DNA of 64,000 nucleotides from Nisaea denitrificans DSM 18348 (GTDB lineage: Bacteria; Pseudomonadota; Alphaproteobacteria; Thalassobaculales; Thalassobaculaceae), in NCBI RefSeq assembly GCF_000426505.1, contig NZ_AUFM01000019.1, positions 122,730-186,729 of the forward strand, read 5' to 3'. Position 1 is the stretch's first letter; every line of letters begins with the position of its first letter. A model generated the notes under the pieces. That model was given only the letters and a program-made list of their open reading frames with translations, was not told where the DNA came from and did no database searches. Both the position numbers and the translations under genes were made by a program. Below are positions 19,817-29,816 of this stretch, piece by piece.

Positions 19817-20947
19817 TCACGCGGCCGTGGCAAGGAAGCTGTTAACCGCATCAGCGACCCGATGGATCTCGGCCTCGGTCAGGTTCTGGTGGATGGGCAG
19901 TGTGATGATCCGCTGGGACTGCAATTCGGTCACCGGGAAATCCCCTGCCGCGTGGCCCAGATAGGCCGCCGCCGGCTGCAGATGGATCGGCACCGGATAA
20001 TGGATTGCCGTGCCGATACCGAGGCTGGAGAGATGCGCCTGCAATTCATCCCGACGATCAACTTGGATGACGAAGGTGTGGAAGCTGTTGAATTCGATAT
20101 CCCGGCAGGGCGGGGAGAAGGCAAGAGAGGGATCGAGCAGTTCCCGATAGAGCGCCGCGTTGTTCCGCCGCCGTTCGATCAGGTCATCCATCTTGCCGAG
20201 CCTGAAATGGAGAATGGCGGCCTGGATCTGGTCCATCCGGGAGACAGAGCCGAAACGGGCCACCGTGTTGCGGTCGACCAGGCCGTGATTGCGGTAGAGC
20301 CGCGCGAATTCAGCGATATCGTCCCGGTCGGTAGTCAGGAACCCGGCATCGCCGCAGGCGTTCAGGTTCTTCAGCGGATGCGCCGAAAAGCAGCCGGCAT
20401 CGCCGAGAGATCCACTCGGCCTGCCGCCATAGAGCGAACCGATGGACTGGGCCGCATCTTCGATGATTGCCAGACCGTGCCGGTCGGCAATCTCGCGGAT
20501 GGGTCCCATGTCTGAAACGCGTCCTGTCAGATGCACCGGCATGATGGCCTTGGTTTTCGGCGTGATCTTCTTCTTGATCTCGGCGGGGTCGATATTCTGA
20601 TCCGGCAGCACGTCGGCAAAGACAGGGGTCGCCCCGACATGCGCGATGACTGCAGTGGATGCGACGAAGGAGTTGGGTGGTGTGATCACCTCGTCGCCAT
20701 GGCCAATTCCGAGTGCGGCGAGAGACAGGATCAGGGCGTCTGTTCCGGAGTTCAAAGCGATTGCGTGCTTGGTGCCGCAGCGTTCCGCCAGTGCTCCCTC
20801 AAGCTTGTCGTTCCACGGGCCGCCGACATACATGCCGCTGCGGAGGATATCCTCGATCACAGGCATGATCTCGTCGCGTTCCTGGGCAAACTGGGCGCCG
20901 ATATCGACATAGGGGATCGGCGAATCTGTCACACTCGTATCCGGCAT
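19817..20947 (-). CDS. DegT/DnrJ/EryC1/StrS-type PLP aminotransferase (second copy)
   Basis: This 376-residue enzyme has N-S-G-T-D-A-L, I-E-D-A-A-Q-S and the PLP lysine in F-S-A-H-P-L-K near residue 190, the standard layout of sugar-nucleotide aminotransferases of the WecE/ArnB group. The ATG at 20947 is preferred to a GTG 18 bases upstream because AGCAGGA lies at the right distance. It differs clearly from the other DegT protein of the same operon, so the two are paralogues rather than a recent duplication. It follows the reversed HldE-like gene by 62 bases and precedes the small unknown gene by 16. Confidence 0.9.
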   Translation of the reverse strand: MPDTSVTDSPIPYVDIGAQFAQERDEIMPVIEDILRSGMYVGGPWNDKLEGALAERCGTKHAIALNSGTDALILSLAALGIGHGDEVITPPNSFVASTAVIAHVGATPVFADVLPDQNIDPAEIKKKITPKTKAIMPVHLTGRVSDMGPIREIADRHGLAIIEDAAQSIGSLYGGRPSGSLGDAGCFSAHPLKNLNACGDAGFLTTDRDDIAEFARLYRNHGLVDRNTVARFGSVSRMDQIQAAILHFRLGKMDDLIERRRNNAALYRELLDPSLAFSPPCRDIEFNSFHTFVIQVDRRDELQAHLSSLGIGTAIHYPVPIHLQPAAAYLGHAAGDFPVTELQSQRIITLPIHQNLTEAEIHRVADAVNSFLATAA

Positions 20948-21009
20948 TTTTTTCCTGCTCGACACATTTTATCCGCCTGCGGCCATGTCCCTCTGCCGCT
21001 GCGGGATTG

Positions 21010-22545
21010 CTATTTCAAAAGTGCGGTCAACGCCTTGACCACACTGACTTTACTCACCGAATCCCGGTGCCCGACGATGCCAACCTTGATGGCGCCGGCG
21101 ATGTTTCCTATCAGGCCGATATCAGCAATATCCGTTCCAACTTTCGCCAGAGGAGACGTTATCGAGAAAAACGCGTCGCCGGCGCCCATCGTATCGACGA
21201 TGCGGCGGGTAAAGGCAGGGATCTGTGTCACAGGCTTGCCGGCTTCGTAGGCGACACAGCCATGGCGGCCGTGGGTCAGGATCATCCGGCCACAATCGAT
21301 CCGTTTCGGCAGCACGTCCTGCGCGATGCTGGCAAGATCGGTGAAGCGGTCGCCGACAGCCAGCCGGGCCTCCGGCGCATCAATGCAGAGATAGTCGGCA
21401 CGCGGGTATTTGGTGACCAGATTGTAGCCCCTGTTGGCGCTGTTGGTCTGGGCGTTGATCGCCAGGAACGGCGCTGCCTCGCAGATCAGATTGACAGTGC
21501 TTCCACTGATCAGCCCGTGCCCGAAATCGGCAGCCATGACCACATCATAATGCGGCGCGAGCTCGGCGATCTTGCCATGCAGGATCTCCAGTGTGTCCGG
21601 CGGCAATGGCGAGTCTTCGATGAATTGAATCTCGAACAGCTTGCGCAGATAGCTGTTGTCGACGAAGCGCACCTTCCGCGTCGTCGGCGCATTCGGCCGG
21701 TAGACGGGGATGACGTTCACATTCTCGTGGCACTGCTTCTTGATAAAGTTCTCGCGCGGATCGTCTTCGCCGAGACAGGTGATGATATCGACCTGCTTGC
21801 AGAAACTTGCAACGTGATTGGCGGCCGCGATCACGCCGCCCGCGAACAGCTCGATGTCCTGATAGCGCGTGGACATGATGTTTTCTTTGGAGGGCTGTCC
21901 CGACGGCGAGACATACTGGTATTCGTCCAGGATCGTGTCGCCGATGATCAGGACGCGCATGTCCTTGATGCTCTCGATCAGCTCCAGCAGCTGCTGCAAC
22001 CCGACCGTTTGCCGGACTTGGTCCAGGTAGTCGCGGACTTCCGGCTCGAAGACATCGATATGCCGGTTGATCAGTTCGCTTGAGCTGAAGGTGATGTCGC
22101 TTGTAAAGACAAGCCGTCCGCCATGGCTTTCGACAGCGTTGCGTTCATCGACAATCTTGCCGGTGACATCCTGCTCCGCATCGACATAATCCGAGCCTTT
22201 GATGTAGGCATCCGGCTTGATTGCATGGATCACTTGCTCTGCCGACACGTCGTGATTGACCCCGACCCAACTGACATATTCGAGCGCGGCCAGCATCTCC
22301 GCCCGGAGTTGATCGGTGAAGACCGGACGGCCCGGCCCCTTATGAACATGCTCGTCGGCGGTCACGGTTACAATCAGTACGTCGCCCTCACGGCGGGCCT
22401 GCTCAAGGTGTCGGACATGCCCCATATGCAGCAAATCGAAGGTGCCGTGGGCATGAGCGATTTTCTGCCCAGACGACCTAATTTTCTCCGCTATCTCAGA
22501 GAGTTCGGAGATAGGTTTGATCTTATCTCTCGCTGATGCCTGCAT
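21010..22545 (-). CDS. Cytidylyltransferase-PfkB kinase fusion, HldE-like with domains in reversed order
   Basis: This is a 511-residue bifunctional protein. Residues about 25-165 form a nucleotidyltransferase domain with G-T-F-D-L-L-H-M-G-H (H40, G42, H43 of the HxGH motif). Residues about 190-505 form a ribokinase/PfkB kinase with the anion-hole signature D-T-M-G-A-G-D-A-F near 450. In HldE of LPS heptose synthesis the kinase comes first and the nucleotidyltransferase last; here the order is swapped. It probably phosphorylates a sugar phosphate and activates it as a nucleotide sugar, supplying the operon's substrate. It is the first gene of the operon, with no strong ribosome site visible before the ATG. 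Confidence 0.85.
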   Translation of the reverse strand: MQASARDKIKPISELSEIAEKIRSSGQKIAHAHGTFDLLHMGHVRHLEQARREGDVLIVTVTADEHVHKGPGRPVFTDQLRAEMLAALEYVSWVGVNHDVSAEQVIHAIKPDAYIKGSDYVDAEQDVTGKIVDERNAVESHGGRLVFTSDITFSSSELINRHIDVFEPEVRDYLDQVRQTVGLQQLLELIESIKDMRVLIIGDTILDEYQYVSPSGQPSKENIMSTRYQDIELFAGGVIAAANHVASFCKQVDIITCLGEDDPRENFIKKQCHENVNVIPVYRPNAPTTRKVRFVDNSYLRKLFEIQFIEDSPLPPDTLEILHGKIAELAPHYDVVMAADFGHGLISGSTVNLICEAAPFLAINAQTNSANRGYNLVTKYPRADYLCIDAPEARLAVGDRFTDLASIAQDVLPKRIDCGRMILTHGRHGCVAYEAGKPVTQIPAFTRRIVDTMGAGDAFFSITSPLAKVGTDIADIGLIGNIAGAIKVGIVGHRDSVSKVSVVKALTALLK

Positions 22546-22847
22546 CTGATTGATTCAATTGTTTAAAGACGTGCAAAGCGTATCACAGTTTCATTGCCTT
22601 CCGGGAAAAACAATTCGCGCGTATAACTTACGCACTCAGCCATCAGCGGGACGATAGTGTCGACTGATTTTCGGTCTATGATTCAATCAGTTTCGATAAG
22701 TTGTTGAGCGGGGAAATTAGGAAAGAATTCTCGGCCCGGCCGGCCAAAATCTGGTGCAGCTGAGCAGGATCGGCTCAGGGAGTTGGAGGCTGGGGAGGTT
22801 GTGATTAACCAGCGTTTTCCGGTCGTCTATCAGAAAGAAGAATCTTG
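22546..22847. other. Divergent intergenic region heading the sugar operon and the C-methyltransferase-like gene
   Basis: About 302 bases, more AT-rich on the operon side. It should contain the promoter of the eight-gene minus-strand operon and that of the plus-strand methyltransferase gene. I could not pick a convincing -35/-10 pair for either. An imperfect repeat of GATTCAAT occurs close to both ends of the AT-rich part (near 22551 and 22680). No ORF, tRNA or riboswitch is seen. Confidence 0.4.
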
Positions 22848-24032
22848 ATGACTTCTGTTTCCTGTCACCATTGCGATTCCGCCAGACTCGAAACGGTGGA
22901 GGGTTATTCTGATTGGTGCCGGGTCACGTCGGATAGCCGCAGCTGGACCAAAGGCGGCGCGTTGGCTGTTTGTGGCGCATGCGGTCTGGTTCAGAAACCG
23001 ATTACGGATGAGTGGTCCCGGGAAGCGGACAGAATCTACGAGAGCTATGTGCTCTACCATCAATCCCGGTCTGGCGTTGAGCAACTGATCGCAGGTGAGA
23101 CTGGTCTAAAATCGAGGTCTGTCCACCTGATCGACTGGATGCGCGGGGCACTGAAACTGGACGACGATGGTCTCTTGCTCGATTTCGGATGCGGAACGGG
23201 ATCAACATTAAAGGCCTTTGCACAGGAGCTGCCGCGTTGGCGGCTCAATGGATACGACCCGAACGTCAAAGACGTTAATGTTCTTTCCGAGATAGAGACG
23301 GTCGACGGGCTCTATGAGCGTCTCGAAGATATCGACAAGCACTTTGATCTCGTTACGCTCGTTCACGTTTTCGAACATATTCCCTCACCGGCGAAGGTCA
23401 TTCGCGACATTCGCAGGCTGCTTCACCCGACCAAGGGACGCCTGTTCATTCAGGTCCCTTATTTTCCTCACAACCCGTTTGACCTGATGATTGCGGATCA
23501 CAGCAGCCATTTCACGCAGGCGAGTATTGCGTCTGTTGTTGCAAGCGCTGGCTACGACATTGAAGCCTTACGGGTAGATGTATTGAAACGGGAGATAACG
23601 GTTGTGGCCCGCCCGGGAGCGGGAAACTGGCGGGCATCGTCTGTTGATGCCGGTGCGACTGTTTGCGGTCTTCGGGCTGCGCTGGATTGGCTTGGGACGG
23701 TCAGGCAATCGATGGAAGTTTTCGGTGACGGCGTGTTCGGGATATTTGGCTCGTCCATCTCGGCGGCGTGGGCATCATCCAATCTTGAGCGCAGGGTCGA
23801 TTTTTATCTGGACGAAGATCGCTCGCGTGTCGGCTGCACGTTCTTTGATCGACCTATCGCAGACCCTTCGGATGCCCAACAGGCATCGTCGATATATATC
23901 CCGCTCGTTCCGGCTCTTGCCGCCCAGATCAGCGAGCGGCTCACGGGATTTGAGGCTGTTGCTATTCCCGGCGATTTTCCAGAAGCATTTACGAGAATTG
24001 GCACCGACGATGCTCATGCATCTTTAGGCTGA
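22848..24032 (+). CDS. SAM-dependent methyltransferase with N-terminal zinc ribbon, sugar C-methyltransferase-like
   Basis: This is a 394-residue protein in three parts. Residues 1-50 hold two Cys pairs (C-H-H-C and C-G-A-C) of a zinc-binding module. Residues about 90-240 are a class I methyltransferase with D-F-G-C-G-T-G near 110 and H-V-F-E-H-I. The last 130 residues include G-I-F-G-S-S-I-S-A-A-W, which looks like the extra Rossmann-like domain of deoxysugar C-methyltransferases such as TylC3 and NovU. The ATG at 22848 is chosen over the adjacent TTG. It is divergent from the aminotransferase operon and may add a methyl branch to its sugar product. Confidence 0.8.
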   Translation: MTSVSCHHCDSARLETVEGYSDWCRVTSDSRSWTKGGALAVCGACGLVQKPITDEWSREADRIYESYVLYHQSRSGVEQLIAGETGLKSRSVHLIDWMRGALKLDDDGLLLDFGCGTGSTLKAFAQELPRWRLNGYDPNVKDVNVLSEIETVDGLYERLEDIDKHFDLVTLVHVFEHIPSPAKVIRDIRRLLHPTKGRLFIQVPYFPHNPFDLMIADHSSHFTQASIASVVASAGYDIEALRVDVLKREITVVARPGAGNWRASSVDAGATVCGLRAALDWLGTVRQSMEVFGDGVFGIFGSSISAAWASSNLERRVDFYLDEDRSRVGCTFFDRPIADPSDAQQASSIYIPLVPALAAQISERLTGFEAVAIPGDFPEAFTRIGTDDAHASLG

Positions 24033-24039
24033 TCTGGTC

Positions 24040-25509
24040 TCAATTGATTTTGGGTTCAATCAGGTAGAAGAGGTGCAGGCGGCGTGTCGTCTTTTCGCCT
24101 GTATGCACTTCGATTGGGGACAGCTCCGTAACTTCTCCGAACCGCTCCAGGATCGGAAACGGCTTGTCCCATTTTGACACCAGCAGCACCGTTGCGCCCG
24201 CTTTTGGCAGATAGCGTTCCGTCAGCTCGTAGTGATGGTCCGGGTGGCCGTCATAGTCCCACATCTTCGGGCGGCGCTCGAGATCGCGCAGGGCATAGAG
24301 CAGGGAGGCCATGGTCTTGCGGTCTTCGGTCAGCCAGATGGCTTCCGGATGTGCCGCGAGGACTGGGCGTAGCTGGTCCGCTACCTGATCCCATCCGCGC
24401 AGGCGGCGTAGCGGATCTTTCTTCAGCGGCACATCAACGCCGGGCAGGTCGAGGAAGAAGAAGCCAAGCACGGCGGCGGCGGTGAGGTTGATGCCGATAC
24501 CGGCGACAACCAGCTTCAGGCGGTCACGCTTGAGCAGCCAACACACAACCAGGATTGTTGCCGCGACATAGGCGGTAGCCGCCCAGTTTGCGTTTGCCCG
24601 GCTGAGGAAGGACTGGCCGGTGATGATCAGCAGCACCGGCAGGGAGAAGCACAGCAACAGCTTTTCCATTTGTGCCGCCGGATCCCGGCGTAGCACGGCA
24701 AGCCGCCAGAGTAGAGCAGCGAAAAGCACCGGCCCGAAGACGCCAGCCTGGCTGCCGACAAATTCCAGCATCTTGCCGAAATGGAACAGGTCGCCCTTCA
24801 GGTTGGTGTTGTCCTTGACGTGCGTGAAGGTCACCCAGCCGGACTCGAAATTCCAGATCAGGTTCGGCGCGAACACGGCAAGCATGATGACGAGCGCGAC
24901 CAGCGGCTTCCGGCTTGTCAGCCAGGACCGGTATGCGGGCGTGATTAGTGTGAACAGGACCAGACCGAGGATGAAATAGGCCATGGCATATTTGGCGAGG
25001 AACCCGGCACCGAGGGCGAGGCCGAGCAGCAGAGGCCATCCGGGTGCATCGCTTTTCAGGCTGCGGACGAAGGCCAGCATGGCCACGGCCCAGAGAAAGA
25101 GCAGCGGCACGTCGGTCGAGATCAGCAAGCTGGAGAGAGAGACAGCCGGAAGCGTCGCGAAACTCAGCCCGGACCAGAACCCGGCTTTCCTGCTCTCTGT
25201 CAGGGTTTCGGCGATACCGTAGATGGCAAGTGCCGTTCCCGCATGCAGCAGGGGCGACGGCGCGCGGATGCAGGCTGTTGTATCGCCGCACAGCGACTGC
25301 GCCCCGGCGATGATGAAGGCGATCAGCGGCGGCTTCGTATAATAGCCCCATTCAAGATCGCGGCTCCAGGACCAGTATTGTGCCTCGTCGCCATGCAGGC
25401 CGAGCCCGCTGCCCGCAAGAACCGCCAGCCGGAGCGCGGTCAGTGCCGCGACGGCGAGGAGGAGCCACAGGAAGTAGGGGCGGGTGTCGTCTTTGATCAC
25501 GGTTGGCAT
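24040..25509 (-). CDS. Glycosyltransferase family 39 (PMT/ArnT-like) membrane protein
   Basis: This 489-residue polytopic membrane protein has 11-13 hydrophobic helices in its first 350 residues. A first periplasmic loop with H-G-D-E-A-Q-Y-W-S-W carries the catalytic Asp-Glu expected of PMT-type lipid-linked sugar transferases, and T-K-P-P-L follows. The C-terminal 120 residues are a soluble periplasmic domain. The ATG at 25509 is taken as start; an upstream ATG would add 16 basic residues. Members transfer a sugar from a polyprenyl phosphate to lipid A, protein or glycan outside the membrane. It ends 8 bases from the convergent methyltransferase gene. Confidence 0.85.
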   Translation of the reverse strand: MPTVIKDDTRPYFLWLLLAVAALTALRLAVLAGSGLGLHGDEAQYWSWSRDLEWGYYTKPPLIAFIIAGAQSLCGDTTACIRAPSPLLHAGTALAIYGIAETLTESRKAGFWSGLSFATLPAVSLSSLLISTDVPLLFLWAVAMLAFVRSLKSDAPGWPLLLGLALGAGFLAKYAMAYFILGLVLFTLITPAYRSWLTSRKPLVALVIMLAVFAPNLIWNFESGWVTFTHVKDNTNLKGDLFHFGKMLEFVGSQAGVFGPVLFAALLWRLAVLRRDPAAQMEKLLLCFSLPVLLIITGQSFLSRANANWAATAYVAATILVVCWLLKRDRLKLVVAGIGINLTAAAVLGFFFLDLPGVDVPLKKDPLRRLRGWDQVADQLRPVLAAHPEAIWLTEDRKTMASLLYALRDLERRPKMWDYDGHPDHHYELTERYLPKAGATVLLVSKWDKPFPILERFGEVTELSPIEVHTGEKTTRRLHLFYLIEPKIN

Positions 25510-25711
25510 GCGTCGATGCTTTCCTTGCGCGCCGGCTTTGCGTGCCGGAGATGCCACGCCTTAGCCGAGGCGCGCGTCCGAAACAATCGGGAATCGGTGC
25601 GGGGCGGTAAATTGACCTCTGTCAGGATCGGCAGAACCCGCAGCCGGAGTTTCTTGCCGAAGCCGCTGCAACCCAGTAGGACAAACGCAATAGCGTGACA
25701 AAGAGGCGACC

Positions 25712-27637
25712 ATGGCGATGAAGACCCTGGATGAAGAAACCTTGATGACGCTCGCGGAGGAATTTCCCGAAACGTCTCGCGATGCCTGGATGAGTGCTGT
25801 CGATACGGTGCTGAAAGGCGCGTCTTTCGACAAGGTTCTGACCCGTCAGACCTATGAAGGACTGACGCTGCAGCCGATCTATACCGGTGAGGATGTACCG
25901 GCCGGAAGAACGGCGCCAACTCCGGGCGGCGACCGGACTGAGGCCGGCTGGGATGTGCGGCAAATGCAGGCGCATGGCGATCCGGCGGAAGTTGCCAAGA
26001 CGGCAAAGCAGGATCTGGAGCGCGGCGCGACGTCGGTTCTGCTGAGAATTGACCGGCCCGGCGTGGATGGCGTGGTCATCGGTTCCGTTGACGATCTCGA
26101 CAAGGCACTTGCCGGCGTTCATCTGAACATGGCGCCGGTCGCGCTCGACGCGGGCGCTTATGCGCCTGCTGTCTCCTCCATGCTGGAAGCTCTTTGGGCC
26201 CGCCGCGGCTGCGATGCGGGAGAGGTTTCCGGCAGTTTTCGGATCGATCCTCTGGGCACGCTGACCCGGGAAGGCTGGCTGCCGAAGAGGGCGGAAGATG
26301 CTCTTGCGGAAATGGCGGAGATTGCCAAACGGACGGCGCCAAGCCACCCGAAGGTGCGATCCGTAGCGGTCGATACCGCACCGTATTACGAAGCGGGCGC
26401 CAACGAAGTGCAGGATCTGGCCTTCGCGATGGCGACCGGCATTGCTTATCTGCGTGCGCTAACCGCAGCCGGACTTGATGTCGCCTCAGCCGCAAAGCAG
26501 ATCGAATTCACCTTCGCGCTCGGCGTTGATGTCTTTCAGGGCATCGCCAAGCTGCGCGCAGCCCGACGCCTATGGGCACGGGTGCTGGAAGTGTCCGGGG
26601 CCGATCCGGTCGCCGCGCCGATGAGCTTGCATGTGGTGACGGCGGAGCGGGCGATTGCCGGGCGGGATGTCTGGGTCAACATGCTGCGCGCTACTGTTTC
26701 GACCTTTGCCGCCGGTGTCGGCGGGGCGGACAGTCTGACGGTGCTGCCTTACGATCATGCGGTCGGCTTGCCGGATGGCTTCGCCCGCCGCATTGCCCGC
26801 AATACCCAGATCATCCTGATGGAAGAGTCCGGCCTGCATCGCGTGACCGATCCGGCGGGCGGGTCCTGGTATGTCGAACATCTGAGCGACGAATATGCGG
26901 TCCGGGCATGGGATATCCTGCAATCCATAGAGGCTGATGGCGGCATGGTCGCCGCGCTTGCCTCTGGCCGGGTTGCTTCGATGGTTGCCGATGGTTGGGC
27001 CGAACGGGAACGGAACCTCGCCCGTCGCAAGGACGAGGTCACTGGCGTCAGCACCTTCCCGAACTTGAGTGAGGAAACGGCGGCAGGCGTTGTGTGTGAC
27101 CGGGATCCGCTGCGCGCCGCCCTTGGTCAAGGCGCTCTGCCGGACCGTGCGAAAGCCGGTGTGGAGATGGCGCCGCTGGCCCGGCACACGCTCGGCGAAG
27201 GGTTTGAAGCCCTGCGGGCCGCGAGCGATGCGGCGCTTGAGAAATCAGGCGCACGTCCCCGGATCTTCCAGCTCAATCTCGGCACGCCGGCGGATTACAC
27301 GGCGCGGGGAACCTTCGCGCAGAACTATTTCGCAGCAGGCGGTATCGAAAGCACTCCGGCGGAAACCAGCGGTGGTGATCTGGGAGCCGCTTTTGAAAAG
27401 AGCGGCTGCCGTTTTGCGGTTCTCTGCTCGTCTGATAAAATCTACGGCGAAGCTGCGGTGGAAACTGCCGAAGTCCTGAAGAAATCCGGTGCGGAGCGCA
27501 TTCTTCTGGCGGGCCGTCCCGGCGATAACGAAGATGCCTGGCGGGCAGCGGGGATCGACGGTTTCATCTATGTCGGTGACCAGACACTCGCTACCCTTCG
27601 CGATCTGGCAGCCGGATTGGGAGTGATCGAACAATGA
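25712..27637 (+). CDS. mutA: Methylmalonyl-CoA mutase small (alpha-type) subunit
   Basis: The 641 residues match the non-catalytic subunit of heterodimeric B12-dependent methylmalonyl-CoA mutase. The barrel half carries I-A-R-N-T-Q and the family signature [10 protein letters not shown] near residue 387. The C-terminal half retains a flavodoxin-like fold but lacks the D-x-H-x-x-G B12 motif found in the large subunit, as expected for this subunit. The ATG follows AGAGGCG. It overlaps mutB by ATGA, so the subunits are coupled. The mutase interconverts methylmalonyl-CoA and succinyl-CoA, linking propionate breakdown or the ethylmalonyl-CoA route to the TCA cycle. Confidence 0.93.
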   Translation: MAMKTLDEETLMTLAEEFPETSRDAWMSAVDTVLKGASFDKVLTRQTYEGLTLQPIYTGEDVPAGRTAPTPGGDRTEAGWDVRQMQAHGDPAEVAKTAKQDLERGATSVLLRIDRPGVDGVVIGSVDDLDKALAGVHLNMAPVALDAGAYAPAVSSMLEALWARRGCDAGEVSGSFRIDPLGTLTREGWLPKRAEDALAEMAEIAKRTAPSHPKVRSVAVDTAPYYEAGANEVQDLAFAMATGIAYLRALTAAGLDVASAAKQIEFTFALGVDVFQGIAKLRAARRLWARVLEVSGADPVAAPMSLHVVTAERAIAGRDVWVNMLRATVSTFAAGVGGADSLTVLPYDHAVGLPDGFARRIARNTQIILMEESGLHRVTDPAGGSWYVEHLSDEYAVRAWDILQSIEADGGMVAALASGRVASMVADGWAERERNLARRKDEVTGVSTFPNLSEETAAGVVCDRDPLRAALGQGALPDRAKAGVEMAPLARHTLGEGFEALRAASDAALEKSGARPRIFQLNLGTPADYTARGTFAQNYFAAGGIESTPAETSGGDLGAAFEKSGCRFAVLCSSDKIYGEAAVETAEVLKKSGAERILLAGRPGDNEDAWRAAGIDGFIYVGDQTLATLRDLAAGLGVIEQ

Positions 27638-29790
27638 GCACGATACCCGATTTCTCGACCGTCTCTCTCGGCAAACCCGCGACTGGCGGACCTGCTGCGG
27701 ACGGCGCCGTCTGGGAGACCCCGGAGCGTATTGCGGTCAAGCCGCTCTACACGGCGGAGGATATCGAAGGCCTCGACTTCCTGAAGACCTGGCCGGGCCT
27801 GCCGCCGTTCCTGCGCGGGCCTTACCCGACCATGTATGTGAACAAGCCCTGGACGGTCCGGCAATATGCCGGTTTCTCCACGGCAGAGCAGTCGAATGCT
27901 TTCTACCGCCGCAATCTCGCGGCCGGTCAGAAGGGGCTTTCGGTGGCCTTCGATCTGGCAACCCACCGGGGCTATGACAGCGATCATCCGCGCGTCGTCG
28001 GCGATGTCGGCATGGCCGGGGTCGCGATCGACAGCATTCTCGACATGCGCCAACTCTTCGATGGCATCCCGCTCGACCAGATGAGTGTGTCGATGACCAT
28101 GAACGGCGCCGTGCTGCCGGTCATGGCGCTCTATATCCTTGCGGCGGAAGAACAGGGCGTTTCCCCGGAAAAGCTCAGCGGCACCATTCAGAACGACATT
28201 CTGAAGGAGTTCATGGTCCGCAACACCTACATCTACCCGCCATCGCCCTCGATGCGGATCATCTCCGATATCTTCGGCTACACCTCGACGAACATGCCGC
28301 GTTTCAACTCGATCAGCATCTCCGGCTACCACATGCAGGAAGCGGGAGCGACGGCTGACCTGGAGCTGGCCTACACGCTGGCGGACGGGGTGCAGTACGC
28401 CCGCGCGGGCATGGAAGCCGGGCTCGGCATCGATGCGTTCGCGCCACGGCTCTCCTTCTTCTGGGCCATCGGTATGAACTTCTTCATGGAAGTCGCCAAG
28501 ATGCGGGCCGCGCGCCTGCTCTGGGCCCGGCTGATGAAGCAGTTCGATCCCAAGAGCCCGAAAAGCCTCAGCTTGCGGACCCATTGCCAGACCTCCGGCT
28601 GGTCGCTGACCGCGCAGGACGTGTTCAACAATGCGGTGCGGACCTGTGTCGAGGCGCTGGCCGCCACGCATGGGCATACCCAGTCCTTGCACACAAACGC
28701 GCTGGACGAAGCGCTGGCCCTGCCGACGGATTTCTCCGCCCGGATTGCCCGTAATACCCAGCTGCTGATCCAGCAGGAAACCGGCACCTGCAATGTCATC
28801 GATCCATGGGGCGGCAGTTATTATGTCGAACGGCTGACCCACGACCTGGCACAGCGTGCCTGGGCGCATATCGAGGAAGTCGAGAGCTTCGGCGGCATGG
28901 CAAAGGCAATCGAGGCCGGTATCCCGAAAATGCGGATCGAGGAAGCCGCCGCCCGCACCCAGGCTAGGATCGACAGTGGCCGTCAAACCATCGTCGGGGT
29001 GAACAAGTACCGCACGGACGAGCCCGACAATGTCGAAGTGCTGCGGGTCGACAACCAGTCAGTCCGGCGCCAGCAGCTCGAGAAGCTGGAACGCCTGCGG
29101 GCAGAGCGGGATGAGAGCGAGACACGGCGCATGCTGGACCGGCTGACGGCGTCCGCCACCTCCGGCGAAGGCAACTTGCTCGAACTCGCGGTCGATGCCG
29201 CGCGGGCGAAGGCGACGGTCGGGGAGATTTCCGATGCGCTTGAGAAAACCTATGGACGGCATGTCGCGGAGGTGAAGACCGTGTCAGGCATATATGCGAG
29301 TGAAGTCGGCAAAGGTGCGGAATCCGTGGAACGGGTGCTGAAAGCAGTCAATGCCTTCGAGGCGGTTGAAGGCAGACGCCCGCGTATCCTGATCGCCAAG
29401 ATGGGTCAGGACGGCCATGACCGGGGTCAGAAGGTGATCGCCTCGGCATTCGCCGATCTAGGTTTCGATGTCGATATCGGCCCGCTGTTCCAGACCCCGG
29501 AAGAGGCGGCGCGGCAGGCGGTGGAAAACGATGTGCATGTGATCGGTGCCAGCTCGCTTGCCGCGGGTCACTTGACGCTGGTTCCGGCCCTGAAAGCGGA
29601 GCTGGAGAAGCTTGGACGCGAGGATATCCTGATTGTCGTCGGAGGCGTGGTGCCGCCGCAGGATTACGATGCACTCTATGCTGCCGGCGCCAAGGCGATC
29701 TTCCCGCCGGGCACCGTGATCAGCGATGCGGCGGTGGACCTGATCGCGAAGATCGGCGAAGTGCTCGGCCATTCGGTCGAGGCGGCGTGA
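27634..29790 (+). CDS. mutB: Methylmalonyl-CoA mutase large (catalytic) subunit
   Basis: This 718-residue catalytic subunit has an N-terminal substrate-binding barrel with T-M-Y-V-N-K-P-W-T and [13 protein letters not shown]. The mutase signature lies at [10 protein letters not shown] near 391. The C-terminal cobalamin domain has D-G-H-D-R-G (D-x-H-x-x-G) near 593 and [10 protein letters not shown] later. The length fits the family. It requires adenosylcobalamin, like the B12-using MetH elsewhere in the window. It is encoded directly after mutA and 26 bases before the chaperone GTPase gene meaB. Confidence 0.97.
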   Translation: MSTIPDFSTVSLGKPATGGPAADGAVWETPERIAVKPLYTAEDIEGLDFLKTWPGLPPFLRGPYPTMYVNKPWTVRQYAGFSTAEQSNAFYRRNLAAGQKGLSVAFDLATHRGYDSDHPRVVGDVGMAGVAIDSILDMRQLFDGIPLDQMSVSMTMNGAVLPVMALYILAAEEQGVSPEKLSGTIQNDILKEFMVRNTYIYPPSPSMRIISDIFGYTSTNMPRFNSISISGYHMQEAGATADLELAYTLADGVQYARAGMEAGLGIDAFAPRLSFFWAIGMNFFMEVAKMRAARLLWARLMKQFDPKSPKSLSLRTHCQTSGWSLTAQDVFNNAVRTCVEALAATHGHTQSLHTNALDEALALPTDFSARIARNTQLLIQQETGTCNVIDPWGGSYYVERLTHDLAQRAWAHIEEVESFGGMAKAIEAGIPKMRIEEAAARTQARIDSGRQTIVGVNKYRTDEPDNVEVLRVDNQSVRRQQLEKLERLRAERDESETRRMLDRLTASATSGEGNLLELAVDAARAKATVGEISDALEKTYGRHVAEVKTVSGIYASEVGKGAESVERVLKAVNAFEAVEGRRPRILIAKMGQDGHDRGQKVIASAFADLGFDVDIGPLFQTPEEAARQAVENDVHVIGASSLAAGHLTLVPALKAELEKLGREDILIVVGGVVPPQDYDALYAAGAKAIFPPGTVISDAAVDLIAKIGEVLGHSVEAA

Positions 29791-29816
29791 GCCTTCACCC
29801 AGTTCGCGTGGATTAG

